This document shows positions 1 through 10,200 of a DNA stretch of 64,000 nt, in pieces (the first letter of the stretch is position 1; each line of letters starts with the position of its first letter). This stretch comes from Clostridiales bacterium. Its GTDB lineage: Bacteria > Bacillota > Clostridia > Oscillospirales > Oscillospiraceae. The stretch covers positions 62,001-126,000 of the forward strand of contig CABIXV010000003.1 of assembly GCA_902362775.1 (NCBI GenBank). The letters are read 5' to 3'. Made by a program: the position numbers and the translations under genes. The notes under the pieces were generated by a model, which had not been told where the DNA came from, made no database searches, and saw only the letters and a program-made list of their open reading frames with translations.

Positions 1-1010
1 TGCCAGCCGGCGAGAGCGTGGATCTGGAGGGACTCCAACGCTTTCTCCATCGTCGCGCCCCTGGATGGGACACTACCGCTACCGCTCGAAAGGAGGGAGA
101 TATCCCTCGTATTCTGTGTGGTTTGCTGGAGGGAGAGACCTGTGGAGCGCCTCTGACCGCTATCATCGAGAACACCAATATTCGGTCCCAGGATTACAAT
201 GACCTATGCGATAAGCCGCGCCCCGCACATGCAGACTTTACTGCCCAGATCAAATATGGTGGCCATCAGGATGTGCGGGGCGGCGGACACTTTTCTGGGC
301 GGCTCACAGCCCCCCTTTGTATCGCCGGCGGCATCTGCGCCCAGCTCCTGTCCCGACGCGGGATTGCCATTGGGGCCCATATTCGTTTTATCGCACAGAT
401 AGAAGATAAGCCATTTGACCCACTGGGAGAACAGACAGAAGTGCTGCGGCGGGTTCAGGCGGCCTCATTCCCAGTCCTAGACCCCAATGTGGAGGAGCCG
501 ATGCGTGCGGTCATCCTCCAGGCGCAGAGGGAAGGGGACTCGGTAGGGGGTGTTGTAGAGTGCATGGTCACCGGGCTGCCGGCCGGGGTAGGCTCTCCCA
601 TGTTTCAGGGCCTGGAGAGCCAACTGGCCGCGGCCCTGTTCGCCATCCCGGCTGTAAAGGGCGTGGAGTTTGGCACCGGCTTTCAGTGCGCCAACCTGCG
701 GGGATCAGAGAACAACGACCCATTTATTTTGGAGGATGGGGCTATCCGGACTGAAACAAATCATGCCGGTGGAATACTGGGTGGGATATCAAATGGGATG
801 CCTATCCTGTTCCGAGTTGCCTTTAAACCTACCCCCTCTATCGCCCAGTCTCAGCGTACGGTCCGCCTTTCTACCCACACAGAGGAGGAGCTTCACATCA
901 CCGGCCGCCATGACCCTTGTATCGTACCCCGGGCGGTGCCAGTGGTAGAGGCTGTCGCTGCCGCCGTCGTACTGGACGCCCTGCTGGATCAAAATACCGA
1001 CCATATCTAG
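1..1010 (+). CDS. aroC: chorismate synthase, 5' end cut by window
   Basis: Converts EPSP to chorismate, the last common step of aromatic biosynthesis (FMN-dependent, cytoplasmic). The reading frame is already open at the window edge (PAGESVDLE...), so the N-terminus lies outside and the GTG at 18 is only an internal codon. Family signatures are visible: RKEGD near the start, then the TGxP-like CGAPLTAIIENTNIRSQDY block, the GGHFSGRLTA glycine-rich flavin/substrate region and the C-terminal RHDPCIVPRAVPV block with its conserved Arg-His. It ends 26 bp before pheA and probably heads or continues an aro operon. The identification is firm; only the start is missing. Confidence 0.96.
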   Translation, partial: PAGESVDLEGLQRFLHRRAPGWDTTATARKEGDIPRILCGLLEGETCGAPLTAIIENTNIRSQDYNDLCDKPRPAHADFTAQIKYGGHQDVRGGGHFSGRLTAPLCIAGGICAQLLSRRGIAIGAHIRFIAQIEDKPFDPLGEQTEVLRRVQAASFPVLDPNVEEPMRAVILQAQREGDSVGGVVECMVTGLPAGVGSPMFQGLESQLAAALFAIPAVKGVEFGTGFQCANLRGSENNDPFILEDGAIRTETNHAGGILGGISNGMPILFRVAFKPTPSIAQSQRTVRLSTHTEEELHITGRHDPCIVPRAVPVVEAVAAAVVLDALLDQNTDHI

Positions 1011-1036
1011 GATAAAAATTTAGGAGGAGATTTCCC

Positions 1037-2188
1037 ATGGAGCACAATCTGAATGACTTAAGGGAGCGAATTGACCACATTGACAGCCAACTAGTAGACC
1101 TGCTGAAACAGCGGATGGCTGTCTCCAGAGATGTAGCTCTATACAAAAGGAAAAACGGACTGCCCACCTTAGATGCCGACAGAGAACGGGTGCTGCTGGC
1201 CAAGGTAGGGGCGGAGGCTGGTGAGGAGCTGGCCGATTACACAGAGTCTGTATTTCGTGCCATCCTGGCCGTGGGCCGCTCCTATCAGAACCAGTGTGGC
1301 GGGGTGAAGTCCCAGATCTATGAAACCATCCGGACGGCCTTGGCTGAGACCCCGGCGCTCTTTCCCCAGCGGGCCACCGTGGCCTGCCAGGGGATAGAGG
1401 GCGCCTACTCCCAGATGGCCTGCGACAGCATCTTTAAATCTCCTACGATCCTCTATTTTGATACCTTCGATCATGTATTCAAAGCGGTGGAGAGCGGCAT
1501 GTGCCAATATGGAATACTGCCCATCGAAAACAGTACCGCCGGTTCTGTCAACGCGATATATGATCTGATGATCCAGCACAACTTTTCCATTGTCCGCTCT
1601 GTCCGCCTGAAGGTCAGCCACAATCTGCTTGCCAAGCACGGGACGAAGCTGGGTGACATTCGAGAGGTGTTCTCCCATGAGCAGGCGATCAGCCAGTGCG
1701 CGGACTATCTGGCTGGAATGAAGAACATCAAAGTGACCATGGTAGAAAATACTGCGGTGGCCGCCCGTATGGTGGCACAATCTGACCGTACCGATGTTGC
1801 CGCCATCTCCTCTCGCTTCTGTGGCGAGGAGTATGGTCTCAATCTGGTTCAGACCAATGTTCAGGACCAGGATAACAACTATACCCGGTTCATTTGTATC
1901 TCAAAAATCCCTGAAATATATCCCGGAGCGGACCGTACCTCGCTGATGATGACCCTGCCCCATAGACCAGGCTCGCTCTACCATGTACTGTCCAAATTTT
2001 ATGCTCTGGGGATCAACCTTCGCAAGCTGGAGAGCCGCCCGCTTCCGGACCGGGAATTTGAGTTCATGTTCTACTTCGATCTGGAGTGCTCTGTATACGC
2101 CCCGGAGATGGAACGTCTGTTCCAAGATCTGGATGAGGAGAGCGAGTACTTCCGCTACCTTGGGACCTATAACGAGGTCATCTGCTGA
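1037..2188 (+). CDS. pheA: bifunctional chorismate mutase / prephenate dehydratase (P-protein)
   Basis: Turns chorismate into prephenate and then phenylpyruvate for phenylalanine synthesis. The 383 residues read as three domains. An AroQ-type chorismate mutase covers about 1-90 (LRERIDHIDSQLVDLLKQRM, the usual Arg and Lys positions). A prephenate dehydratase domain covers about 110-290 (GIEGAYSQMA, then PIENSTAGSV). A C-terminal ACT domain covers about 300-383 and carries the ESRP phenylalanine-binding motif, so feedback inhibition by Phe is expected. AGGAGGAG stands 7 bases before the ATG. The stop overlaps the aroE/aroK start by one base (TGATG), suggesting translational coupling. Confidence 0.96.
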   Translation: MEHNLNDLRERIDHIDSQLVDLLKQRMAVSRDVALYKRKNGLPTLDADRERVLLAKVGAEAGEELADYTESVFRAILAVGRSYQNQCGGVKSQIYETIRTALAETPALFPQRATVACQGIEGAYSQMACDSIFKSPTILYFDTFDHVFKAVESGMCQYGILPIENSTAGSVNAIYDLMIQHNFSIVRSVRLKVSHNLLAKHGTKLGDIREVFSHEQAISQCADYLAGMKNIKVTMVENTAVAARMVAQSDRTDVAAISSRFCGEEYGLNLVQTNVQDQDNNYTRFICISKIPEIYPGADRTSLMMTLPHRPGSLYHVLSKFYALGINLRKLESRPLPDREFEFMFYFDLECSVYAPEMERLFQDLDEESEYFRYLGTYNEVIC

Positions 2189-3426
2189 TGGTCCCGCGTC
2201 ATCTGGAATTTGGACTACTGGGGGAGCATCTTGCTCACAGCTTCTCCCCAGCAATCCACCGGCAGTTGGGGGGCTATGATTACCAACTAGTGGAGCTGTC
2301 TCCAGAACAGGTGGGGCCCTTCCTGCGTCAAGGGCAGTTTCGTGGACTCAATGTGACGATTCCCTACAAAAAAACAGCGATGAGATTCTGTGACCAGCTT
2401 TCCCCTGCGGCCCAGCGGATCGGCAGTGTCAATACCATTATCAAGGGACCTGATGGGACACTGTATGGGGATAATACCGATTATGACGGTTTCTTGTATC
2501 TGCTTCGTTCAGCCGGGGCCCAGATAAGAGGAAAAAAAGCGCTTGTACTTGGAAGTGGAGGAGCCTCGCTCACTGTCCATGCGGTCCTTTCGGATTTAGG
2601 CGTTGGGCAGGCCGTAGGGATATCCCGCAAAGGACCGGACAATTACGAAAATCTGGAGCGGCACCAGGATGCGGAACTGATTGTGAACGCTACGCCAGTG
2701 GGGATGTATCCCAATGTAGAGGCTTCTCCTGTGGACCTGGCGCAATTTCCACATTGCGGCCAGGTCTTTGACCTCATTTACAACCCAAGCCGGACCCGGT
2801 TCCTGTTGGATGGTGCTAGACGAGGAATACTCTGGGCCAATGGCTTAGGAATGCTGGTAGCCCAGGCCAAAACGGCAGCGGAGCGGTTTTTAGGCCAAAC
2901 GATTCAGGACAGCAGGGTGGCGGAAATCACCGCCTGTATTGAACGTCAGGCTCTCAATCTTCTTCTGATTGGGATGCCGGGCTGCGGAAAGACTACGATA
3001 GGGCAGGCGCTGGCCCGCCGTCTGGGTCGGCCCCTGGAAGATATTGACCAGCATATCGTTGCCAACAGCGGTTGTTCTATTCCGGAGATCTTTTCCTGGG
3101 AAGGGGAGGAGGGCTTCCGAAGCAGGGAGCATCAGGCCCTCTGTCAGCTGGCCAAGCAGTCAGGTAAAGTCATTGCCTGCGGCGGCGGAATCGTCACCAA
3201 ACGTGAGAACTGGGACCCTATCCGCCAAAATTCCACAGTTATTTATCTCCGCCGGGACTTGGAACTGCTCCCCACGGATGGACGTCCGGTATCCCAGTTC
3301 CATTCTCTGGAGGAGCTCTACCGGCAGCGCGCACCTCTATATAGTCAGTTGGCTGACCTTACGGTTGACAACCAAGGTACGGTAGAGGAAACAGTGGACG
3401 AGATCATCAGGAGGCTGGAGTTATGA
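2188..3426 (+). CDS. shikimate dehydrogenase - shikimate kinase fusion
   Basis: A single 412-residue reading frame joins two shikimate-pathway enzymes. Residues 1 to about 255 are AroE: HSFSP shikimate-binding motif, GLNVTIPYKK with the catalytic lysine, DNTDYDG with the catalytic aspartate, GSGGAS nucleotide loop and ATPVGMYP. Residues about 258-412 are AroK: Walker A GMPGCGKTT, DID metal/shikimate motif, GFRSRE with the conserved arginine, CGGGIV and the lid segment DGRPV. All key residues of both halves are present, so the fusion looks active for dehydroshikimate reduction followed by phosphorylation. It overlaps pheA upstream (1 base) and aroQ downstream (ATGA). Confidence 0.94.
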   Translation: MVPRHLEFGLLGEHLAHSFSPAIHRQLGGYDYQLVELSPEQVGPFLRQGQFRGLNVTIPYKKTAMRFCDQLSPAAQRIGSVNTIIKGPDGTLYGDNTDYDGFLYLLRSAGAQIRGKKALVLGSGGASLTVHAVLSDLGVGQAVGISRKGPDNYENLERHQDAELIVNATPVGMYPNVEASPVDLAQFPHCGQVFDLIYNPSRTRFLLDGARRGILWANGLGMLVAQAKTAAERFLGQTIQDSRVAEITACIERQALNLLLIGMPGCGKTTIGQALARRLGRPLEDIDQHIVANSGCSIPEIFSWEGEEGFRSREHQALCQLAKQSGKVIACGGGIVTKRENWDPIRQNSTVIYLRRDLELLPTDGRPVSQFHSLEELYRQRAPLYSQLADLTVDNQGTVEETVDEIIRRLEL

Positions 3427-3857
3427 ATCTACTTGTAATCAATGGTCCAAACTTGAATCTGTTAGGTATCCGGGAGCCGAACATTTACGGCGACCAGAGT
3501 TTTGCCGCCTTGGAACGATTTATCCAGACGGTAGCCCAGGAGAGTGGGGCGTCTGTGGAGTTGTTCCAATCCAATCATGAGGGAGCGATTGTGGATAAAA
3601 TTCAATCTGCCTATGGCAGAATGGACGGTATCGTAATCAACCCAGCCGCCTATACCCATACCAGCGTAGCTATTTTGGACGCCCTAAAGGCGGTGGCGCT
3701 GCCGGCGGTAGAGGTCCATCTCTCCGATGTGAACAGCCGGGAACCATTTCGGCAAATCTCCTATGCGGGCATGGCCTGCGAGGAGTCCTTTATCGGACTG
3801 GGCTTCGAGGGCTACCGGCGCGCCATCCAGTATCTCTGCCAAAAATACGGCCGCTGA
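3423..3857 (+). CDS. aroQ: type II 3-dehydroquinate dehydratase
   Basis: Dehydrates 3-dehydroquinate to 3-dehydroshikimate, which feeds the AroE half of the preceding fusion. The 144 residues match the usual size of the dodecameric type II enzyme. Visible motifs are NGPNLNLLGIREPNIYG (catalytic Tyr), QSNHEGAIVDKI, the INPAAYTHTS substrate loop and VEVHLSD with the catalytic His. The ATG overlaps the fusion gene stop (ATGA), so aroC, pheA, aroE/aroK and aroQ form one tightly packed transcription unit. Confidence 0.96.
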   Translation: MNLLVINGPNLNLLGIREPNIYGDQSFAALERFIQTVAQESGASVELFQSNHEGAIVDKIQSAYGRMDGIVINPAAYTHTSVAILDALKAVALPAVEVHLSDVNSREPFRQISYAGMACEESFIGLGFEGYRRAIQYLCQKYGR

Positions 3858-3862
3858 TAACC

Positions 3863-3916
3863 TGGAAACAAGAGTTTGCAGAGTGGAAAGCGTCTGAACA
3901 ACACAAACAGGCATGA
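3863..3916 (+). pseudogene. 17-codon 3' remnant of a small gene (copy A)
   Basis: Just after the aroQ stop, a short frame reads WKQEFAEWKASEQHKQA followed by TGA. It has no start of its own. Its DNA shares a 21-base identical stretch (3872-3892) with the remnant on the - strand at 23556-23767. In both places a strong hairpin of similar sequence follows directly. It therefore looks like the tail of a small gene left behind with its terminator. The parent gene is not recognised. Confidence 0.5.
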
Positions 3917-3920
3917 TAAA

Positions 3921-3958
3921 GGAGGGGACATCAGAAATGATGTTCCCTCCTGGTTTAC
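3921..3958 (+). terminator. intrinsic terminator of the aro operon
   Basis: A 13-bp stem (3921-3933 with 3938-3950, one G-U pair) closed by a GAAA tetraloop is followed by TGGTTTACTT. It would end aro transcription. The T-run is weak, but the stem is long. Confidence 0.75.
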
Positions 3959-4197
3959 TTATTTAGCAATCATTATTTTTAGACTAATCCTTCAAGGAAT
4001 AAATACACATTAACTGTCAATTCATCGGATGACTAAATCCAGCTAACATACTAAGTATAATACTTTTAAAGAAAACAAAAAATAATGCTTGACTTTCTTC
4101 CTTTTTTGTGATTATATTAAGTTAGTATCCGGAAGGGAAGGAAAAAAAGTCTGATTCACCTTAAAAGGGTAGACTTTTGGTCCAACAATAACCGTCT

Positions 4198-4268
4198 ATT
4201 TTGTTGACCTCCTTGGTCCTTTATTTTTTTAAGATAAGAGGTCAACAAAATAAAAATTTTGTTGACCT
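4198..4268. repeat. three copies of a 13-bp repeat, two direct and one inverted
   Basis: ATTTTGTTGACCT occurs at 4198-4210 and 4256-4268, and its exact reverse complement at 4239-4251. Copies 2 and 3 form a perfect 13-bp hairpin with a 4-base A loop. Copies 1 and 2 could pair instead across a 28-base loop. A further 8-bp inverted repeat (AAAAGTCT 4145-4152 / AGACTTTT 4171-4178) lies upstream. The last copy ends 3 bases before the AGGAGGGG ribosome site of the recombinase gene. It could be a switchable leader RNA, a protein operator, or a core site for the recombinase. Confidence 0.85.
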
Positions 4269-4302
4269 AAAAGGAGGGGAATCGGTAGTTTAACCGGAAT
4301 CT

Positions 4303-5295
4303 ATGGATTATCGAACTGAAGCTCCCGCACTAATCAGAGATTTTCTTGTCTATCATGAAACTATCCAAGGACATTCCAGTCGCACAATAGATGAATATTT
4401 TCTGGATCTGCGTAGTTTCTTTCGCTATATTAAACAGAAAAAAAATCTTATATCTAAGGATGTTCCATTTGACAGTATCATGATTGATGATGTCGACCTA
4501 TCTCTGGTCCACAGCATCACATTAAGCGATGTCTATGATTTTATGAGTTTTCTCTCCCAAGATCGCTCACTTACAGCTACGTCAAGAGCTCGAAAAGTCG
4601 CTACAATCCGCTCCTTTTATAAATACTTGACTAATAAGGCCAAGCTGTTAAGAGAGAATCCTGTGCAAGATTTGGACTCACCTAGGCTACGCAAATCACT
4701 CCCAAGATATCTGAATCTTGATGAAAGCATAGAGCTTCTGGATTCAGTGGCTGGAAAAAACTCTAGTCGTGATTATTGTATTCTTACTTTGTTCCTAAAC
4801 TGTGGATTGCGTATTTCTGAGTTGGTAGGCTTAAATGTAACAGATGTTCGAGGCGATCAACTGCGTGTTTTGGGAAAAGGAAATAAAGAGCGGATGCTCT
4901 ATTTGAATGAAGCTTGTCAACAGGCGCTTCAGGATTGGATAACTGAGCGAAGCATGTTGACGTTAGTCGATCAAAAGGCGTTATTTGTCACGTTGCAAAA
5001 TAGGCGTCGGATATCCAGAGCGGCAGTCCATAAACTGGTCAAAAAGCATCTATTAGCTGCAGGGCTGGACAGTAGCCAGTATTCAGCGCATAAACTGCGC
5101 CATACAGCGGCTACCCTTATGCTTCAAAACGGTGTAGATGTACGTACCCTCCAGGAAGTTTTGGGGCACGATAATCTCAATACTACCCAGATTTATACCC
5201 ATGTAGATAGTGATGATCTTCGTACCGCAGCCAGGGCCAATCCCCTTGGCCGAGTATCTCGAACAAAGACGAAAAATCAAAAGAAAGAGGTTTGA
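4303..5295 (+). CDS. XerC/XerD-type tyrosine recombinase
   Basis: Site-specific DNA recombinase. Residues about 8-110 form the SAM-like DNA-binding N-domain and about 130-315 the catalytic domain. The catalytic set is complete: R170 (CGLRISEL), K193 in the beta-hairpin, H263/R266 (HKLRH), H289 (LGHDN) and nucleophile Y298 (IYTHV). The length of 330 is near that of XerC/XerD (about 300). In-frame TAA at 4291-4293 bounds the start, so ATG 4303 is used even though AGGAGGGG lies 22 bases upstream, an unusually long spacing. It may serve chromosome dimer resolution or a local element; the repeats just upstream favour a local or self-regulatory role. The base composition is more AT-rich than the flanking aro and lig genes. 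Confidence 0.9.
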   Translation: MDYRTEAPALIRDFLVYHETIQGHSSRTIDEYFLDLRSFFRYIKQKKNLISKDVPFDSIMIDDVDLSLVHSITLSDVYDFMSFLSQDRSLTATSRARKVATIRSFYKYLTNKAKLLRENPVQDLDSPRLRKSLPRYLNLDESIELLDSVAGKNSSRDYCILTLFLNCGLRISELVGLNVTDVRGDQLRVLGKGNKERMLYLNEACQQALQDWITERSMLTLVDQKALFVTLQNRRRISRAAVHKLVKKHLLAAGLDSSQYSAHKLRHTAATLMLQNGVDVRTLQEVLGHDNLNTTQIYTHVDSDDLRTAARANPLGRVSRTKTKNQKKEV

Positions 5296-5298
5296 TAC

Positions 5299-5661
5299 AT
5301 GTACGCTGCCTGCTTTATTCTGACCATGCTCCCCCCTATCCTTATTCTGTGTGTGGGAATCATATGGAAAGTATCCCCGCCCAAAATGGACAGCAAGGGG
5401 TTGGCCTACCGTACAGCGTTGTCTACACGCAGTGAAGAAACTTGGAGCTTTGCACATCGCCATTGCTCAAAGCTCTGGATTCGTCTTGGCATCGTACTTG
5501 GGTTGGTGACCGCTCTGCTGATGTGGTTTTTTCGGGACCAGTATCTCAATTTTATTTTGTGGCTTCTGGCCGGTCAGATGGTATTTTTTTGTTTGTCCGC
5601 CTTTCTAGTAGATTTGCTGTTAAAAAATGGATTTGATGAACATGGAAACAAACTAATATAA
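5299..5661 (+). CDS. SdpI-like small membrane protein
   Basis: A 120-residue protein with three predicted membrane helices (about 1-23, 55-76, 84-108). The segment GLAYRT, then SEETWSFAH, resembles the motif of the SdpI/YhfL family (GYRT...S...TW..A). In Bacillus that family includes the immunity protein against the SdpC toxin. It starts 3 bases after the recombinase stop and ends at a terminator, so the two genes form a pair. No toxin gene is visible beside it. Function in this organism is unknown; the family call is moderate. Confidence 0.6.
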   Translation: MYAACFILTMLPPILILCVGIIWKVSPPKMDSKGLAYRTALSTRSEETWSFAHRHCSKLWIRLGIVLGLVTALLMWFFRDQYLNFILWLLAGQMVFFCLSAFLVDLLLKNGFDEHGNKLI

Positions 5662-5699
5662 AAAAGACCTCCAAGTTTTTTCTTGGAGGCCTTTTTATT
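5661..5699. terminator. bidirectional terminator between the SdpI-like gene and the EamA gene
   Basis: CCTCCAAG / CTTGGAGG stem with a six-T loop, preceded by A6 and followed by CTTTTTATT. It can stop transcription from either side. Confidence 0.85.
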
Positions 5700-5701
5700 A
5701 T

Positions 5702-6649
5702 TTAATGTGATACAGTCGGGCGTTTGGCTTCCAAAATACCTGGGATGATGGAACACAGAGAGCCAACGACAATCAAAAGGATACCAAACAGCATATTTCC
5801 CGGGATATCTTCCCTATGGAGCCACCAAGCCAGTATCGGTGACAGAGCGGGCTTAAAAAAGTATACTAGGGAAACTACACTAGCTGGCTGATATTCCATA
5901 GCCAAAAAGTAGGAGCAGAACCCGATACCTGCTACACCGGCAGAAACATAGAGCACATAGGGGAGATTTTCTATGGTATAACCGGCCAGGATAGGAATGT
6001 TGGCGAAATTTGGCAGACCAGCCGAGGTGATCGCCGCCGCCACAGCCGGAATGTGAGATAGGACGATAAAAAGAAGTACGATGAGGCTTCCAAATAGGAA
6101 ACTAAAGCAGGTCACGACCACACCGCCATACTCAGCACACTTCCGCTTTCCCATAACCCCGTACAGAGAAAACAACAGGGTAGATAGCAGCGCCAACGAT
6201 ACCCCCAACATATTCAGGTTGCTGTGGAATGGATTGATGATCGCCAGAGTCCCGATGATTTCAAAAATAAGGGCTGCCACATGACGTTTTTTAATGGGCT
6301 CATGGAGCAGAAAGAAGGCCAGGAAGGTCACGAATACCGGATTACAACTAAAGAGGACCGCAGTGACCGAGGAACTGGTATACTCGACAGCTAGATGGAG
6401 AATTGTCATGCTCAGAGATATCCCAGTGAACCCTAAAAGGGCAAAATAAGCCAGAGTTTTCGTATCAAGCCTCTTTTTCCTCTTTCGAAGTGTATGCAGG
6501 GCCAAAGGTAATAGGAAGAGAAAGCCAATAACAAAACGAGCAAAGGTCAACTGGACAGAGTTCAGTTCTCCAGCAATAAATTTCAATACCACCTCAAAGG
6601 AGCTGAACATGACTACCGCAATAGCAATATACAGATATCCTGTTTTCAC
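5702..6649 (-). CDS. EamA/DMT-family transporter
   Basis: A 315-residue integral membrane protein with about ten helices arranged as two EamA repeats (about 5-140 and 150-300). It belongs to the drug/metabolite transporter superfamily, whose members export amino acids, metabolites or drugs. Typical features are the SVQLTFARF helix start, SSVTAVLFSCNPVF and the mirrored PASVVSLVYFFKPALSPILAW. It starts at GTG with GGGAGG about 9 bases ahead. It lies between two terminators and appears to be transcribed alone. The substrate cannot be read from the sequence. Confidence 0.88.
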   Translation of the reverse strand: MKTGYLYIAIAVVMFSSFEVVLKFIAGELNSVQLTFARFVIGFLFLLPLALHTLRKRKKRLDTKTLAYFALLGFTGISLSMTILHLAVEYTSSSVTAVLFSCNPVFVTFLAFFLLHEPIKKRHVAALIFEIIGTLAIINPFHSNLNMLGVSLALLSTLLFSLYGVMGKRKCAEYGGVVVTCFSFLFGSLIVLLFIVLSHIPAVAAAITSAGLPNFANIPILAGYTIENLPYVLYVSAGVAGIGFCSYFLAMEYQPASVVSLVYFFKPALSPILAWWLHREDIPGNMLFGILLIVVGSLCSIIPGILEAKRPTVSH

Positions 6650-6737
6650 AAATGAATCCTCCCCTCTCGATAGAATAATTATACCATATGCTAAAGAAAA
6701 TGGAGCTGCACAATAGCAAAAAAACTAATAATGAAAG

Positions 6738-6767
6738 AAAGGCCCCCAAACAGTATTGAGGGCCTTT
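6738..6767 (-). terminator. terminator after ligA
   Basis: AAAGGCCC / GGGCCTTT 8-bp stem. Read on the - strand, it is followed by CTTTCATT. It sits 15 bases past the ligA stop. Confidence 0.7.
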
Positions 6768-6781
6768 AAATCATCCAAGTA

Positions 6782-9410
<2,629 letters not shown>

Positions 9411-9424
9411 CTGTAAAACTCCGT

Positions 9425-10150
9425 TTAATGGCCTGATATCCCATCCAAGCTGAGATAGGTGTTGGGTACCTGTCCTACGATCACTGTTTCCGCGACACAA
9501 AGCTCTGTATCCAGCGGCACTTCTATGGCACTGCCTGCCAGCAGGACTGTGGCGGGAATGGAGAGATGGAGCCAGATCCGGTGACGAGTCTGGTTGACTC
9601 CCGCCTCCGAAAATTCGCTCTCAAACTCCGCTTGGACAGTTCCTACGGACATAGCCCTGACATGAAGCGAGGGTCCAGCCGCCCAGAGTAGCTCAGAATC
9701 AAAGAGGCTCCCTATAGGGATCTGAATGGTTGAAACATCGATACCATCTAATTCTTCTAGGATTTGATTAACCAGATATGCCCTGAGCTGGTTCATAGAT
9801 GCCATATCCGTGGAAAGTGAGGTAATCGCACCGCTTTCCTCACGCTGTATCGTAACTAGATCGCCATATCCCAGTTGGCGCTGTGCCAGATCTTCTACAA
9901 CAGATCGCTCGATCAGGCCTGTCAATTGATTTTGAATCTGGGTAGTAGCCGCCGCCGCTATAACGGGCTTTATCCTGGACTCCAAGAAACTGATGATTGA
10001 GAAAGATAGGAGCAAAGCGACGCCAAGTGTGACTAGCCAACGCGGGACGTGAACTGGAAATGAATAGGACCGTCCCACTCCCCTGCCGGCCGATCTATAA
10101 AATAGGCCGCCGTGTATTTTTCGGTATAATTCACGCCGTAAAGGACCCAT
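9425..10150 (-). CDS. yunB: sporulation protein YunB
   Basis: A single-pass membrane protein of about 241 residues with one N-terminal helix (WLVTLGVALLLSFSIISFL) and a long extracytoplasmic part. RIKPVIAAAATTQIQN, the MNQLRAYLVNQIL segment and IPIGSLFDSELLWAAGP are characteristic of YunB, a mother-cell sporulation protein of Firmicutes. Two ATGs are possible (10156 and 10150); the second is better spaced (8 bases) from the GAGG site. It is placed between a PLP enzyme and vanZ. Confidence 0.85.
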   Translation of the reverse strand: MGPLRRELYRKIHGGLFYRSAGRGVGRSYSFPVHVPRWLVTLGVALLLSFSIISFLESRIKPVIAAAATTQIQNQLTGLIERSVVEDLAQRQLGYGDLVTIQREESGAITSLSTDMASMNQLRAYLVNQILEELDGIDVSTIQIPIGSLFDSELLWAAGPSLHVRAMSVGTVQAEFESEFSEAGVNQTRHRIWLHLSIPATVLLAGSAIEVPLDTELCVAETVIVGQVPNTYLSLDGISGH

Positions 10151-10200
10151 GACCATATCCTCACCCCCATAGGGAGAAGATATGTAATTTCCGGCTTGGC

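Noticed and set aside
4198..4268. A CRISPR-like array
   Set aside because: Only three 13-bp units, one inverted, with unequal spacers and no cas genes.
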